Below are positions 10,345 through 22,810 of a DNA stretch of 64,000 nucleotides, one piece after another. The position numbers and the translations under genes were made by a program. The stretch spans positions 244,864-308,863 of the forward strand of contig QZCP01000834.1 in assembly GCA_003956705.1 (NCBI GenBank), read 5' to 3'. Under the pieces are notes generated by a model. It had not been told where the DNA came from. It did no database searches and saw only the letters and a program-made list of their open reading frames with translations. Numbering within the stretch: the stretch's first letter is position 1; each line of letters begins with the position of its first letter. The DNA is from Brevipalpus yothersi. Its lineage: Eukaryota > Arthropoda > Arachnida > Trombidiformes > Tenuipalpidae.

Positions 10345-11605
10345 CGGGAGACATTTTCCACCATCCCAAGAACACCATAAAGGATCAGCCAACCGGCATG
10401 ACAATCTTTCATTGGGAAACCTTTGCAACAAAATTAGATTCGAATTCGAAAGTTGCATTCAGATAAGATAGATAGATCCAGATAAATTCTTGAAGGCAGT
10501 ATGATTACTCAGTCTTTCGGGATGTACGAAGGGAAAAGTGCATAGGATAGAGAGCAGCTTTCTGAGCATACCGCAGTGCGAGATCCATTTCTATCATCTT
10601 TAAAACTACCATCAGTTACATTATGACCCGGATAGAGGATGTCAGGAATGATGAGATATATGCACCACGTTCCTTTCTTCATGAGGACGAACACAAATGC
10701 TTGTAGATTATATGGAAATGGTATTCTGATGGAGGGCATCCAATCGCTTTTTTTATTAGAGATTCAAATTCTAGCAAGTGAGTCAGATGGAGTGAATATG
10801 ATCTATTTCCTTGTTCAACAGCTTTCATTGTTCTTGGTATAGAGTGAACATGGATCTGTATCTGCTTGCGTTCTTGGTTCTGTATCAGAATGAAACTCTC
10901 ATTTTTACATGTTTGTAGGCTGCTATCGGAACGCCCTACAGTGTTGCCCAGTGGTAATTACAGTAAGATTTTTTCTGATTTGGAGGTGTCTAATGTGGAA
11001 AAAATGATTATGGTTTAGGTATCTTAGGTTATATCATTGATGGGTAATGTACCATTGTTGGTGTGACTGAACTTAAAAAACTTCCTCTTCAATTACGAGT
11101 AAAATCATGGATGATTTAGCATCTGATGTCACGTCTAACACTTTTCCTCCATCAATCTCCTCCAACTCTAACCCATTGACAAAAGCTCTCTATTCTTAGA
11201 ATACAGAGCACATCTCTGATGAAGTCATCATTTCTTCCATTTCGACGGCATCGAAATTTCCAGGACAATTCTTCTCTTGTATTATTTTTGATTTGTGGGA
11301 CTTGAAATAATAAGCCACTTTTTTCTGCTGTACCTTGGACCAGAACTAAGACCTCCTTTTTTCATTACCATGTCTCGAAGATGATTGGAGGATCTGTAGG
11401 GTCTTGGATCAAATTCTCGACAGTCTTCGGTTCCAGTCAAGCTATTGGGTCGAAAGAAATAACACTCGCCACCTGAGTAAAAGAACCATCCGTATTGACC
11501 ACATTCCTGGAATGCGAAGCTTTCAAGACCACGAAGAGAGATGAATAATGTCAAATATCTTTCAAGAGAAGCGGAAGCACATCCATCACGTGCTTACTGG
11601 AAGAG
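10345..11605 (-). pseudogene. Decayed subfamily A receptor, 3' truncated
   Basis: Pieces of the family in several frames. The signal peptide region has no ATG and a stop. Then comes E-S-F-A-F-Q-E-C-G-Q-Y-G-W-F-F-Y-S, then frameshifts, then an exon 2 piece with S-R-T-A-V-C-S-E-S-C. The left end reaches only the start of the PSI region (about 10345-10440), where the sequence passes into unrelated spacer. The transmembrane segment and tail are absent. Clearly dead. Confidence 0.8.
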
Positions 11606-12735
11606 CTTCATCTGAAGATTTAGGAAGAATTACTAGGCTGATGCAGTTCGTTGGACAAAGAATTGTTCTAGCCAGTAAGACATATCTTCATCTGAGGACA
11701 AAGTTCATCCTAATAAAACGAACATACCCTTCTAAGATGATTGGATGAAAATTCCACTCCTCTATATCGTAATCCTGATGGATTGATCCAGCTGATGAAA
11801 ACTTCTTTTACTCCTTGTAGTCTGTTAACGGCAATTTGCTGGCTCATAATTAAAATTTGAAAGTGAATGATTGAAGGACATGATGAACTATATGAAGCGT
11901 ATAAAGTATTAAATTGTATTCAACCCCATTAAAATGTGGAAACTGCGAGAGATCTGATTTTGAACAATATAGACATTCGACAGTTTCTCGAAGTTTTCAA
12001 TCCAGAGGCAATGAAGCATTCAAAGCCTAAGCATCAATTAGTCTATTCAAAAGTGTTAAACATGATACAGTATCAATTGTCTTGATGATTATTGACTAGT
12101 CGTGCATTTTGCTGAGGTACTGTACCTCATTCAATAAAATCAATAACGCTCCAGCTTATGGGTAGATGAATAGATGATGGATGAATTGATTGATGATTTG
12201 AAGATTGCATTTTAAATGCTTTCGTTCAGCATGTCTATAAGATTGCTAACTTCTTCAAATTATCATGCTCTAGTGTTGGATAAGTTATCAATTTTTTTCT
12301 CGTGATGGATAGCATTAGCAATGAACATGAGTCCTAGCAGAACTATCTGAATTTGGATTCAATGAAACAATGATAAAATAACGATAATTTGATGAGAAGT
12401 GACGTTTGAGTCTGCATCTTTTGGAAGTTTTACCACTCATGAATGTAATTGTCTATATGTTAATACGAATTAGGGTAAAGCTCTCATCCTTAGAAGAAAA
12501 GATGATTGGAATGAATTTGAGAAAGTCATCGATTTTAAGACGGAGTAATTGAATTTAATCTACGAGAGAGATGTCTCTTGTGAATCAAGACAAGAATCTT
12601 CCTCACTTGATATATACATGGAAAATACTATACTATATACTAACATACTATACTAATATAAGATACTTGAGAAATTTTTCATCCAGGTTTCGGGACTCAG
12701 AGCCTGGTCGAGTTAGGGAAAGTGAGGCTATAGAA
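11606..12735. other. Spacer between A pseudogene and B gene
   Basis: Upstream flank of A type (compare 19369-20240), followed from about 12240 by the B-gene 3' flank. Contains the inverted repeat GAGGTAC/GTACCTC at about 12114, also present at about 20245. No gene seen. Confidence 0.4.
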
Positions 12736-14555
12736 TTAATTTGATTGTTTCACCGAGGGAACAGGAGGACCAATAGATGAGCTTTGTGGAGCTGCAGGTA
12801 TTGAAAGAATGTGAAGTTATTAGGATATGTGATCATTGCAAAATATCAAGTTTTGATTCTTCATAACATACCTTCAGAATTTTCAGACGATTTTAGACCC
12901 TTCAATGCAATAAGAGAGACAAAAACAATAAGAATCATAAAGAGAACAGACATGACAAGCCAAGGCATCAGAGGAAAGCTCCGTCTGTCTCTAATGAAGT
13001 CTCTCAAATTCAGTCGAACTACGCTATTTTCGATCAGTTCGTTATCTATTTCGATAAATAGATCAATTTTTCTAGCTGTCCAATTGGTTAGTATGCTTTC
13101 AGGAGGCCGAAAAATTACTTTATGATCTTGAATGGAATGATTCTCAATTCTATCTCTTCCAGCTATCAACAAGTGAACTTTCATGCCACTGTTCGTTAGA
13201 CGTACACCTTTAACATGCATCTCAAGTGCACCATTATTTTCATTTATATTCCTTAGATATATGCATTTCTTGAATGGCTTTTGAGATTTACTTTGAAAAC
13301 ACTTCTCACCATCCCATGAACAATATTCACCAGTACGGAAAACAGCTAGATGACAGCCATAACAATCGTTCATCAGGTAACATGTTGTGACAAAATGAGA
13401 TTCAAATTTGAAAGAAGCATTTGGACTAGCTGGAGAATAAGAGGCAGTATGAATACCCAATCTCCTGAAATGTACGAAGGGAAAAATTCCATAGGATTGA
13501 GAGTAGCTTTCTGAGCACACCGCAGTACGAGATCCATTTCTTCCATCTTGAACATTGCAGCCAGTCACAATGTGAGCTGGATAGGGAAAGTCAGGAATGA
13601 TGAGATACCACTTTTTTTCATTCGCGATGGTGAACACGAATGCTCGTAGCTTATATGGGTATATCATCAGGATGGAGTGCAACCAAACCCCATACATTAA
13701 TAATGATCCAAATTTTAACGAGTGAGTCGGATGGAGTGAATATGATGCATTCCCTCGCTCAACAGCTTTGATTATGCTCGGTATGGAGTAAACATAAATC
13801 TGTATCTGCTTGCTTTCTTCGTTCTGTATCAGGATGAAACTCTCATTTTTACATGTTTGAAAGCTGCTATAAAAAACACCTTTAATCTGGTTCCGTGGTA
13901 ATTCTATTGTGATGGTTCCTAATTTGGAGGTGTCTGATGGGAAAAAAATGATCATGAAACATGTGTCTTGAGTTATATCATTCATAGTCAATGTACCGTT
14001 GTTTGTGTAGAAGAATTTTAAATCATCTCCCTCTCGAATTAGGAATAAAATCATGGATGATTTAGCATCTGATACTTGGTTTATGACTCTTGATCTATCA
14101 ACATTCTCCAATTTAAAGCCATTGAGAAAAGTTTCATCTCCAGCAACTGCAACGCATTGCACGGATAAAGTTAACCATACACCCTCATTGGCAACACCAG
14201 AATTTCCAGGACATTCCTTCTTTTGTACTGTTCCTGATTTGTGAGGCTTGACATAATACGCTAATTTTCCTTTTTGCTCCCAAGACCAAAAGTAAGAACT
14301 TTCTCCTTTTTCCATTACATAGCCTTGAAAACGATTTCGAGGTTTGAAGGTTCCCGGATCGAATTCTTGACAGCTTTCTATTCCAGTCAAGCCAGTAGAT
14401 CGAAAGAAGTAACAATTGCCATCCGAGTAAAAGAAAAATCCATATTGACCACATTCCTCAAAGGCGAAGCTTTCAAGACTACCAAATAAGTTGAACAAGA
14501 TTAAAAAGAGTTTTCCAATATCATTATGCGCATATCCAAGCATCGGGATGGACAT
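12736..14555 (-). CDS. Plexin-like PSI receptor, subfamily B, three exons, 558 aa
   Basis: Exons 13997-14555, 12872-13933 and 12736-12791; introns 13934-13996 (63 nt) and 12792-12871 (80 nt), phase 1. The start M-S-I-P-M-L-G-Y-A leads the signal peptide, followed by F-E-E-C-G-Q-Y-G. The PSI module reads C-Y-L-M-N-D-C-Y-G-C...C-S-W-D-G-E-K-C. The transmembrane helix is L-M-P-W-L-V-M-S-V-L-F-M-I-L-I-V-F. Donor of intron 2 is GAAG/GTATGT and acceptor ACCTGCAG/CTCC. Tail exon: A-P-Q-S-S-S-I-G-P-P-V-P-S-V-K-Q-S-N. Intron 1 is open and nearly identical to that of the 7220 gene, another likely conversion tract. All parts intact; ligand unknown. Confidence 0.85.
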
Positions 14556-15050
14556 TAGGGACTAATCATCCGAGCTGTAATACCGTATCCTCATGGATAC
14601 ACTTGATTAATCTTAAGCTTAAATTATATCAGATAAAATAAATTATAGCATTCCGAAACAAGCGGAAGTGAGTAGCTCAATGGACGAATTCGCTTATGAC
14701 AAATAAACACCCAACTCACACATTCACTCCATGTTCATGTCCATTCATATAAGTATCAGGAAAACTAGATGTTAGTGCAGATCGAATTCGAAAGAAAAAT
14801 TATCGAATCCAGAAAAAGCTTCCAAACTATAATAATAATATTATTGTTTCAAAATCTCTATCAATAATACCGCCAAAAGAATGCATTTTCAAATCAACAA
14901 ATACTTCAAAATCGATGAAAATCTGAGGGTTCTGAGCTGGAGCTAGAATGGCCATTGTTCTTCTCTCAGAGGACGCTTCTTTATTGCTGTTGGCTAGCCA
15001 TCCGAAAATATCTAGATAGCGACAAAAATCGAACAGCATCGATGCTATTC
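14556..15050 (-). promoter_or_regulatory. Conserved 5' flank of subfamily B gene
   Basis: Positional match to the other B upstream blocks. Here it reads ATGGATACAC and AATACCGCCAAAAGAATGC. Candidate promoter region; no core element identified. Confidence 0.35.
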
Positions 15051-16320
15051 GAGGGAAAAATGGGGCTCTGATTAACATTAGTACCTCTCATGGTAACAGA
15101 GAATATTAGAAAAAATCGAAAAAAGCCTCGTCGTGCCCTTTCAGAGGAAACGTTTTCCATTTTGAGGACAGACGACTGTGACAACAACAAGGACACCATC
15201 AGGTATGAAAAATCTGCAGAATACCATCGTATCTTCTCTCTTGCTTTTTGGGACTCTTTTCAGAGCTCGCACTGTTGAGCAGCCAGAGATACACATCTCG
15301 TGACTGCTGATGGTCTTTCTGGTTAGCTCATCAAGTGATACGAGTCTTCAGCTTCATCATCTCTCTCATCAAAAGAATTTATGGTGGCTTCTTCTCATTC
15401 CAATCAGAATCACTATTCTCTGAGGATGGTTCGCCTGATAAAGTCGAGCTTGAACTTCCAGCACTACTATATTCTATTGTTCTTGTATTCCCGCCGCTGA
15501 TTACCAGGAATGAAATTTCAGAGTAGGGCTCCTTATCAATGTCACCAGAGTCTCCTTGAGCTGAGGAGGCAGTATCAGCTTCCAGGTTGACTGGTTTCGA
15601 TGAACTGATAATTCCGTTAATGAACTGATCGGACAAGACTGCTGAGGCAGGCTGGGTTGTGGTAGTTGTCGTGATGGAGTGGGTTAACTTGACTGTTGAG
15701 GCTGGTTCGATGATGAGAGGCTAGATAGTGTTGATGATTGCTGTGGAGATTCTGGTCTTGATTTTGAGTTTCGTTTTCAGTTATTATATGAACTTTTACC
15801 AGCTGAGTGGATTCTGTCTCCAACAGATACATTACACTCCAATTTCTCTTGGAGGAAGATTTCATGACCTCATCATAGATATGATAGGTACGTTCTGTTT
15901 TTTTGTGCTGCGATCCAGGCTCTTGGAGCATTTTTTGGAGGTGTCCATTCTGAAATACGTTCACCATTAGGGGGGAAGTTAGAATTTGAATTCAACCTCA
16001 AATTTTTTTATGCTTATCCTATCATTCTCATCTATTGGGTGTGTATCTCTCGCGCTCAAAAGAGCATTAAAATCTCCTCTCTTTTCTCTGAATATGCCCT
16101 CGTGATCTCGATAACTTCTCTCACCTATGCGGGCATCTTTTTTTCCATTGAATCTTCAGAACAATCCCTTCATAAACATTTTTTTACTGACTATCTTACC
16201 TATCACACAAGGGGGAAGAAGTTTCAGTTCTTTTCTGGCCCTAATTTCAGGTGCAGGGCTTCCTGTATAAGTAGCTAAACATAGCCAGCAGACACCTTCC
16301 ATACCGTGCAACAACTAACG
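15051..16320. repeat. Intergenic module W (copies at 26801-27330 and 32380-33300)
   Basis: Three copies share a segment rich in TCATCATCTCTCTCATCA and a minus-strand frame rich in S, D and E (here 15379-15636, containing S-A-Q-G-D-S-G-D-I-D). The frame ends differ between copies. A second part (about 15990-16130) recurs at 33080-33230, 50050-50200 and 53700-53850. Because frames shift between copies I treat this as spacer, perhaps carrying an old exon. Confidence 0.45.
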
Positions 16321-17429
16321 AATCAGAAAGACTTGGCCCCAGCCGATAACGTAAGCTGGAACCGTATGAGTTCATTCCTTCCCCTTTCTAGGAGAAATGG
16401 TGATACTTTCGGACAAACTCGTAGAATTTCACCAGTCGAATTTTTCTCGAGAATTTGAGTTTCCAAAATAATTCTGACTAGTATAATTGGAATTACCTTG
16501 AGAGAAGCTCTATTCAAATCCCTGCCAAACTATAGGAAGGATGGAATTCTTGAAAAGATAGTTGTTCCTCATCTTTTTGTCTGTAATTTTTTCCCGAGAA
16601 CATGAGCTTTACTTCCGATAGTATTTTCAGATAGCGAATCTATATCACATCTCAAAATTTCACTTACATCAGAATATCTAGAAGCCAGAATGAGGGAAAA
16701 ACTGAATTCTTCATGGGTTTTAGCCAATTTTTTTGCACCAAGCTGACCTCAATTTTTGTGAGCATTCTAAGAAGCTGGATAAAAATAGGTATCTGGGTGC
16801 ATTCTGATTTACCTGTCATTAGAACTTCCCTGGGAGTCAACGAGCGAAAAATCACTTTTTATCCTTATTTTTGCTCATTTAAAGACACTTAGAATTATTC
16901 GACTTTATTCTCAAAGCTATTTTCAGCTTTTACATAGAAAACCATACCGGAAAACATGTCTGTAAAGAATTTTTGAGATAAGTTCTGATCCTCAGATTAC
17001 TTTTCCTTATCTCAAATTCGACAAATCTGACCGTATTTTTGACTTCAGTTTCGGAATTTTTGCAGGAAGTTTAGTTGAAATAGAAAAAATGAGAATAAGC
17101 TAATCTCAGACGTGTTTTTTTCTTTTGATGATGAAGATTTGAATTCTGCTAAATGAGTGGGATTAAGTGGATGTGATTCATCTTCTTGTTAAGCAGCTCT
17201 GAGAATTCTTAGTACTGAGCAAGTATAAATCTGTATCTACTTGCTCTTCTTTAGGTCCAGCAGATGTGAAACATATCTCACATTGTCAGATGAATATCAT
17301 CGTCGTGCACACAGCAAAATTGTCGCGGCACTACTAATCTTCTATTCTATTGGACATATTAGGCTTGGAGTATTATGCCACTTCCAACCCAAGCGAATTC
17401 CAACCTTCCACCGTGGATGTGGAATCCTA
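16321..17429. repeat. 3' flank module of subfamily A genes
   Basis: Downstream of the A gene. The same module lies at 33301-34408, 54031-55114 and 59460-60174, about 1 kb each. Non-coding. Near 17110-17300 there are faint traces of receptor exon 2 words (for example the segment ending TAAATCTGTATCTACTTGCTC), so an older decayed copy may be buried here. Similar traces occur at about 34125 and 54860. Confidence 0.5.
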
Positions 17430-19368
17430 TCAAGTATTATCACTTGAATCACTTGACTGGGTAGTTGCTTTCTTCGCATTGGAGTATTCTTTTTCTTTTC
17501 TGATCGCTTCTTCAAATGTTGATATTTGAGATGCTCGGAACCCTGTATCACGAGCAAATACTGAAAATTCGACCGGTGACTCGGAAGTATAGAGTAAATT
17601 CGATTGTGTTAACGAAGAGCTGGATAATTCAATCGCTGACCCTTGAAGAGCTGATGGGTGAATTGGAAATTGATGAAAATATGGTCAGTTGAAATTGTTA
17701 GATTTCTAACTATCGACAATTACCTCTGATATATTGGGAAAATTTTCGAAATGCAAATATGAGCAGAAGAACGATCAGGATGAGAACGATGAGCCAAAAG
17801 ATCAGGTGTGAATTCGATGGTGACTCACCCGTCTCTTTTAAATTGAGTTGAACAACACTATTTTCAATTATTTCATTATCTATCACGAGAAATAGATCAA
17901 CTTCTTCTGCCTTCCAATCCACCAGTATGCTATAAGGAGGAAGAAAAATTGCGCCATGATCTTGAATCGAGATAGGTTTGATCTTATCTCCTCCCGTTGT
18001 CAATATATGGACTTTCATGAACGTGTTCGTTAGCCGTACTCCTCTGACACCCACCTTAAGAGTACCGTTATTTTCACTAATATTCGTTGAGGATACACAT
18101 TCCTTGAATGACTCTTGGAAATTGCTTGGGATGCATTTTTCACCATCCCATGAACATTTTAAAGGATCAGCCAAACGGCAGCCATAACAATCGTTCATCA
18201 AATAGCACGTTGCGACAAAATGAGATTCGAATTTGAAGGAAGCATTTGGACTAGCTGAGGAACGAGAGGCAGTGTGAACGCCCAGTCTTCCAAGATGTAC
18301 GAACGGAAAAAGTTGATAGGATTGAGAGTAGCTTTCTGAGCATACTGCAGTACGAGATCCATTTTTTCCACCTTGAACGTTGCAGCCAGCCACAATATGA
18401 GTTGAATAGGGGATATTAGGAATGATTAGATACCATCTTTTTTCATCTACGAGGATCAACATAAATGCTCGTAGCATGTATGGATACCGTATCATGATGG
18501 AGTGCTTCCTATCCTTAGATTTCACGAGAGATTGGAATTCTAGCGAGTGAGTCAGATGGAGTGAATATGATATATTCCCTTGTTCAATAGCTTTGATTAT
18601 TCTCAGTATGGAGTAAACATAGATCTGTATCTGCTTGCTTTCTTCGTTCTGTATCAGGATGAAACTCTCATTTTTGCATGTTTGATAGCTCCCATGAATA
18701 GATCCTTTAGTCCGATTCTGTGGTAATTCTATTGTGATGGTTCCTAATTTGGAGGTGTCTAATGTGAAAAAAATGATTATGATACATGTATCTTGATTAA
18801 TATCATTTATAGTCAATGTACCGTTGTTGGTGTAGAAGAATTTCGGATCATCCCTCTCTCGAATTAGGAATAAAATCATGGATGATTTAGCATCCGATAC
18901 TTGGTCTATGACTCTTGAGCCATCAACATTCTCCAATTTGAAGCCATTGACGAAAACTTCTCTTCTCAAAAATACAAGACATATCTCAAATGAAGTTATC
19001 CATATTTTATCCACTACGAGGGGACCAAAATTTCTTGGACACTTCTTCTCTTGTATTCTTCTTGATTCGTGAGGCTTGACATAATAAGCCACTCTTTCTT
19101 GCTGTCTATCAGACCAGAAGTAAGAACTTTCTTCTTTTTCCATTACTATGCCTTGAAGACGATCGATGGGATTGAACATTCCTGGATCAAATTCTTGGCA
19201 ACCTTCAACTCCAGTCAAGTTAGCAGGTCGAAAGAAATAACAATTGCCATCCGAGTAAAAGAACAATCCATATTGACCACATTCCTCAAATGTGAAGCTC
19301 TTAAGGCCACCAAAAAAGCTGAATAATATCAAACATATTTCAATAAAGGCCGAAGCACATCCAACCAT
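17430..19368 (-). CDS. Plexin-like PSI receptor, subfamily A, three exons, 600 aa
   Basis: Exons 18822-19368, 17724-18758 and 17430-17650; introns 18759-18821 (63 nt) and 17651-17723 (73 nt), phase 1. The start M-V-G-C-A-S-A opens the A-type signal peptide (I-C-L-I-L-F-S-F-F), before F-E-E-C-G-Q-Y-G. The PSI module is C-Y-L-M-N-D-C-Y-G-C-R-L-A-D-P-L-K-C-S-W. The transmembrane helix is F-W-L-I-V-L-I-L-I-V-L-L-L-I-F-A-F. Splicing at AGAG/GTAATT replaces a short stop-ended read-through by a 70-residue Ser/Thr-rich tail with F-A-R-D-T-G-F-R-A-S and a charged E-E-A-I-R-K-E-K-E run. The tail begins A-L-Q-G-S where other copies have A-P-Q-S-S. Part of the ectodomain is almost identical to the B gene at 7220. 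Confidence 0.83.
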
Positions 19369-20531
19369 GTTCTTACTGAAAAGCTTTGGTCATTAATCTC
19401 AACCCAATAAATGATGAATAAATTATCAGCAAGGAATTATGGCGTTGTCATTCCAGCTAAATGATCTTATGCATAGTACAGTATCTTTCTTCTCCGAATT
19501 CCCTCAATTGTTGCAAATATGTTGAATGTGATTGATAATCAAAAACAGAGCTACATCGGAACGTATCCATCGGATACTTTTGAGTTATCTCAACAATATG
19601 AATGAAAATCAGTTGCTGGAAAAATATTATCCGTTCACATCTAACAGTCAGCAGTCTTCAGTTCTTCCTCTGTCACATTTCCATGTGACAGGCGCATTAT
19701 ATCATCAATTGTGGGAAAATAGCAGGCAAGAAATGATGAATAAATGATATCATATGATATTATGGAAACGGAAGTTAAATCAGACACTCATACCTTCCAT
19801 GAGGATTAAAAAGATTTGAGGGGAAACCTAGACTGATGCAGTTCGTTGGACAAAGAATTGTCCAAGCCAGCAAGGCATATCTTCACCTGAAAACATTCTC
19901 ACAAAACATGCACTTTTCAAATGATTGGATGAAAAGTCTTCTACTGTTTTTAGTCTGAGAACAGCAATTTGCTGGCCCATAATAAAATTCGAAAGTGAAT
20001 GATTGAAGGACATGATGAATTATATGAAGCGTATAAAGTATTGAATTGTATTCAACCCCATTAAAATGTGGAAACAGCGAGAGATCTGATTTTGAACAAT
20101 ATAGAGCAAACATTCGATAGTTTCTCGAAGTTTTCAATCCAGAGACATTAAAACATTCAATGCCTAAGCAACCATTAATTTATTTAAAAATATTAAACAT
20201 GATTCGGTTTCAATTGACGATTATTGACTAATCGTGCATTTTGCTGAGGTACTGTACCTCATTCAATAAAATCGAGAATCACTCATGAATGTAATTGGGT
20301 CTATATGCTGATACGAATCGGGATAAAGCTCTCATGCATAGGACAAAATATAATTGCAGTGAATTTGAGAAAGTCATCGATTTTTACGCGGAGTAAATAA
20401 ATTTAATCGACGAGAGAAATGTCTCTTGTGAATCAAGACAAGAATCTATCTACTCTAATAAATACATGTACTTGAAAAATTTTGATTCATGATACAGAGC
20501 TCACAGCTTGGTTGAGGTATGGGAAGTAAGG
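19369..20531. other. Spacer: upstream flank of A gene, then B 3' flank
   Basis: 19369-20240 resembles 36342-36925, upstream of the other intact A gene; from about 20280 it is the B 3' flank. No supported gene. Confidence 0.4.
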
Positions 20532-22357
20532 CTATGGAGTTGATTGTTTCACCGAGGAATCAATAGGTGAGCTTTGTGGAGCTGCATGTATTGAAAGAAT
20601 AAGAAATTATTAGGATATGTTATCGTTGCAAAATATCGAGTTTTGATTCTTTATAACATACCTTCACGATTGTCAGGCGATTTTTTATTCTTTATTTTCT
20701 TCATGGCAATAATAGAGAAGAAAACAATAAGAATCAGAAAAAGAACACACGTGACAAGCCAAGGGATCAGAGGAAAGTACGGTTGGTCTCTAATGTAGTC
20801 TGGCAGATTGAGTCGAACTAGGCTATTTTTGATTAGTTCATTATCTATCTCGAGAAATAGATCAATTTTCCCAGCTGTCCAATTGGCTAGTATGCTTTCA
20901 GGAGGCCGAAAAATTGCTTTATGATCTTGAATATAGTTATTCTCAATTCTATCTTTTCCAGCTGTCAACAAGTGTACTTTCATACCAGTGTTCGTTAGGC
21001 GTACACCTTCGACATGCATCTCAAGTGCACCATTATTTTCATTTATATTCCTCAGATATATACATTTCTTGAATGGCTTTGGAGATTTACTTTGAAAACA
21101 TTTCTCACCATCCCATGAACAATATCCACCAGCACGAAGAACAGACAAATGGCAGCCATAACAATCATTCATCAGGTAGCATGTTTGCAAATAACGAGAT
21201 TTGTATTCGAAAGTTACATTCGGGCCAGATGAAATCTTGGTGGCAGTATGAACACCTAGTCTTTCGGAATGTACGAAGGGAAAAGGTCGATAGGATGGAT
21301 AGCTTTCTGAGCACACTGCAGTACGAGATCCATTTCTTCCATCTTGAATATTGCAGCCAGACACAATGTGGGCCGAATATGGGATGTCAGGAATGATCAG
21401 ATACCATTTTTTCTCATCCCTGAGGCTGACCATAAATGCTGTTAGCTTATATGGGTATCTCACCAGGATGGAGTGCGAAAAATCATCAAACTTTAATAAT
21501 GATCCAAATTTCAGCGAGAGAGTAGGATCGAGTGAATAAGATGCTTTCCCTTGTTCAACAGCTTTGATTATGCTTGGAATGGAGTAAACATAAATCTGTA
21601 TATGCTTGCTTCTTCTGTCCTGGATCATGAAGAAACTTTCATTTTCACATGTTTGAAAGCTTTTAAAATAAGCACCTTTAATCCGGTTCCGTGGTAATTC
21701 TATTGTGATGGTTCCTGATTTGGAGGTGTCTAATGTGAAAAAAATAAATATGACAGATGTATTTGAAGTTTTATAATTCATAATCAATGTACCGTTGTTG
21801 GTGTAGAAGAATTCCAAAGAATTTTTCTCTCTAATTAGGATTAGGATTAAAAACATGGATGATTCAGCATCTGATACTCGGTCTATGGCTCTTCGTCCAT
21901 AAACATTCTCCAATTCAAAGCCATTAAGAAAAGTTTCATTCCCAGCAAATGCAACGCATAGCTCGGATAAAGTTAACAATACACTCATATTTGCGACACC
22001 AAAATTTCCTGGACACTTCTTCTCTTGTATCATATTTGACATGTGAGGCTTCACATAATAAGTCACTTCTCCCTGCTGTACATATGACCAGAAGTAAGAC
22101 CTTTCTCCTTTTTCCATTACTATGCCTTGAAGACGATTGGGGGGTCTGTGGATTCCTGGATCAAATTCTCGGCAGTCTTCGATTCCAGTCAAGTTATTAG
22201 GTCGAAAGAAATAACAATTCCCATCTGAATATAAGAACAAACCATATTGACCACATTCCTCAAAGGCGAAGCTTTCGAGAGCACCAAATAAATTGAACAA
22301 GATCAGAAAGATTTTTCCAATATCATTATTCGCATATCCAAGCATCGGGATCAACAT
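20532..22357 (-). CDS. Plexin-like PSI receptor, subfamily B, three exons, 560 aa
   Basis: Exons 21793-22357, 20662-21729 and 20532-20581; introns 21730-21792 (63 nt) and 20582-20661 (80 nt), phase 1. I start at the ATG at 22357 (M-L-I-P-M-L-G-Y-A), as in the paralogs. The frame is open ten codons further but without another ATG, because the upstream TAG of sister genes is AAG here. The PSI module is C-Y-L-M-N-D-C-Y-G-C...C-S-W-D-G-E-K-C, then the transmembrane segment. The juxtamembrane M-K-K-I-K-N-K-K is more basic than in sisters. Tail exon: A-P-Q-S-S-P-I-D-S-S-V-K-Q-S-T-P. Intact. Confidence 0.84.
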
Positions 22358-22810
22358 CAGAGACTTATCATCCAAGCTGTAATACACCCTATCCTCATGG
22401 ATACACTTGATGAATTTTAAACTTGAATTACTATTATTATATCAGATAAAATAAATTATATCATTTCGAAACAAGTGGAATTGAGCAGCTCAATTGATGA
22501 ATTCTCTTATGATAAATAAACAACCGATTCATGCTTATACATTCACTCCAATCTTGAATCTTGAACGAAAATTATCGAATCCAAGAAAAATTTCCGAAAT
22601 CTAATTGTTGCAAAATTTCTATCAATAATACCGCCAAATAAATTCATTTTAAAATCTAAAAATACTTCAAAAGTCAGAATTTTGAGTTGGAACAGAAATG
22701 GCTACTGTTTTTTCCCAGATATGGACGCTTTCCTATTGCTGTTTGACTAGCCATCTCGAAATACATGTAGATAACGATAGAGATCGAATAGCATCGACAC
22801 TATTTGAGGG
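22358..22810 (-). promoter_or_regulatory. Conserved 5' flank of subfamily B gene
   Basis: ATGGATACAC close to the start and AATACCGCCAAATAAATTC about 275 bases out; same arrangement as other B genes. Confidence 0.37.

Noticed and set aside
15335..15526. Plus-strand frame beginning M-I-R-V-F-S-F-I-I-S-L-I, repeated at 26950
   Set aside because: Conserved only because the spacer module is duplicated; it is antisense to a better frame and is not kept at 32550.
22358..22387. Upstream start of the 20532-22357 gene
   Set aside because: The codon is GTG and the extension exists only because a TAG is mutated to AAG. Paralogs start at the ATG at 22357. The apparent starts at 26330 and 52424 are likewise TTG.
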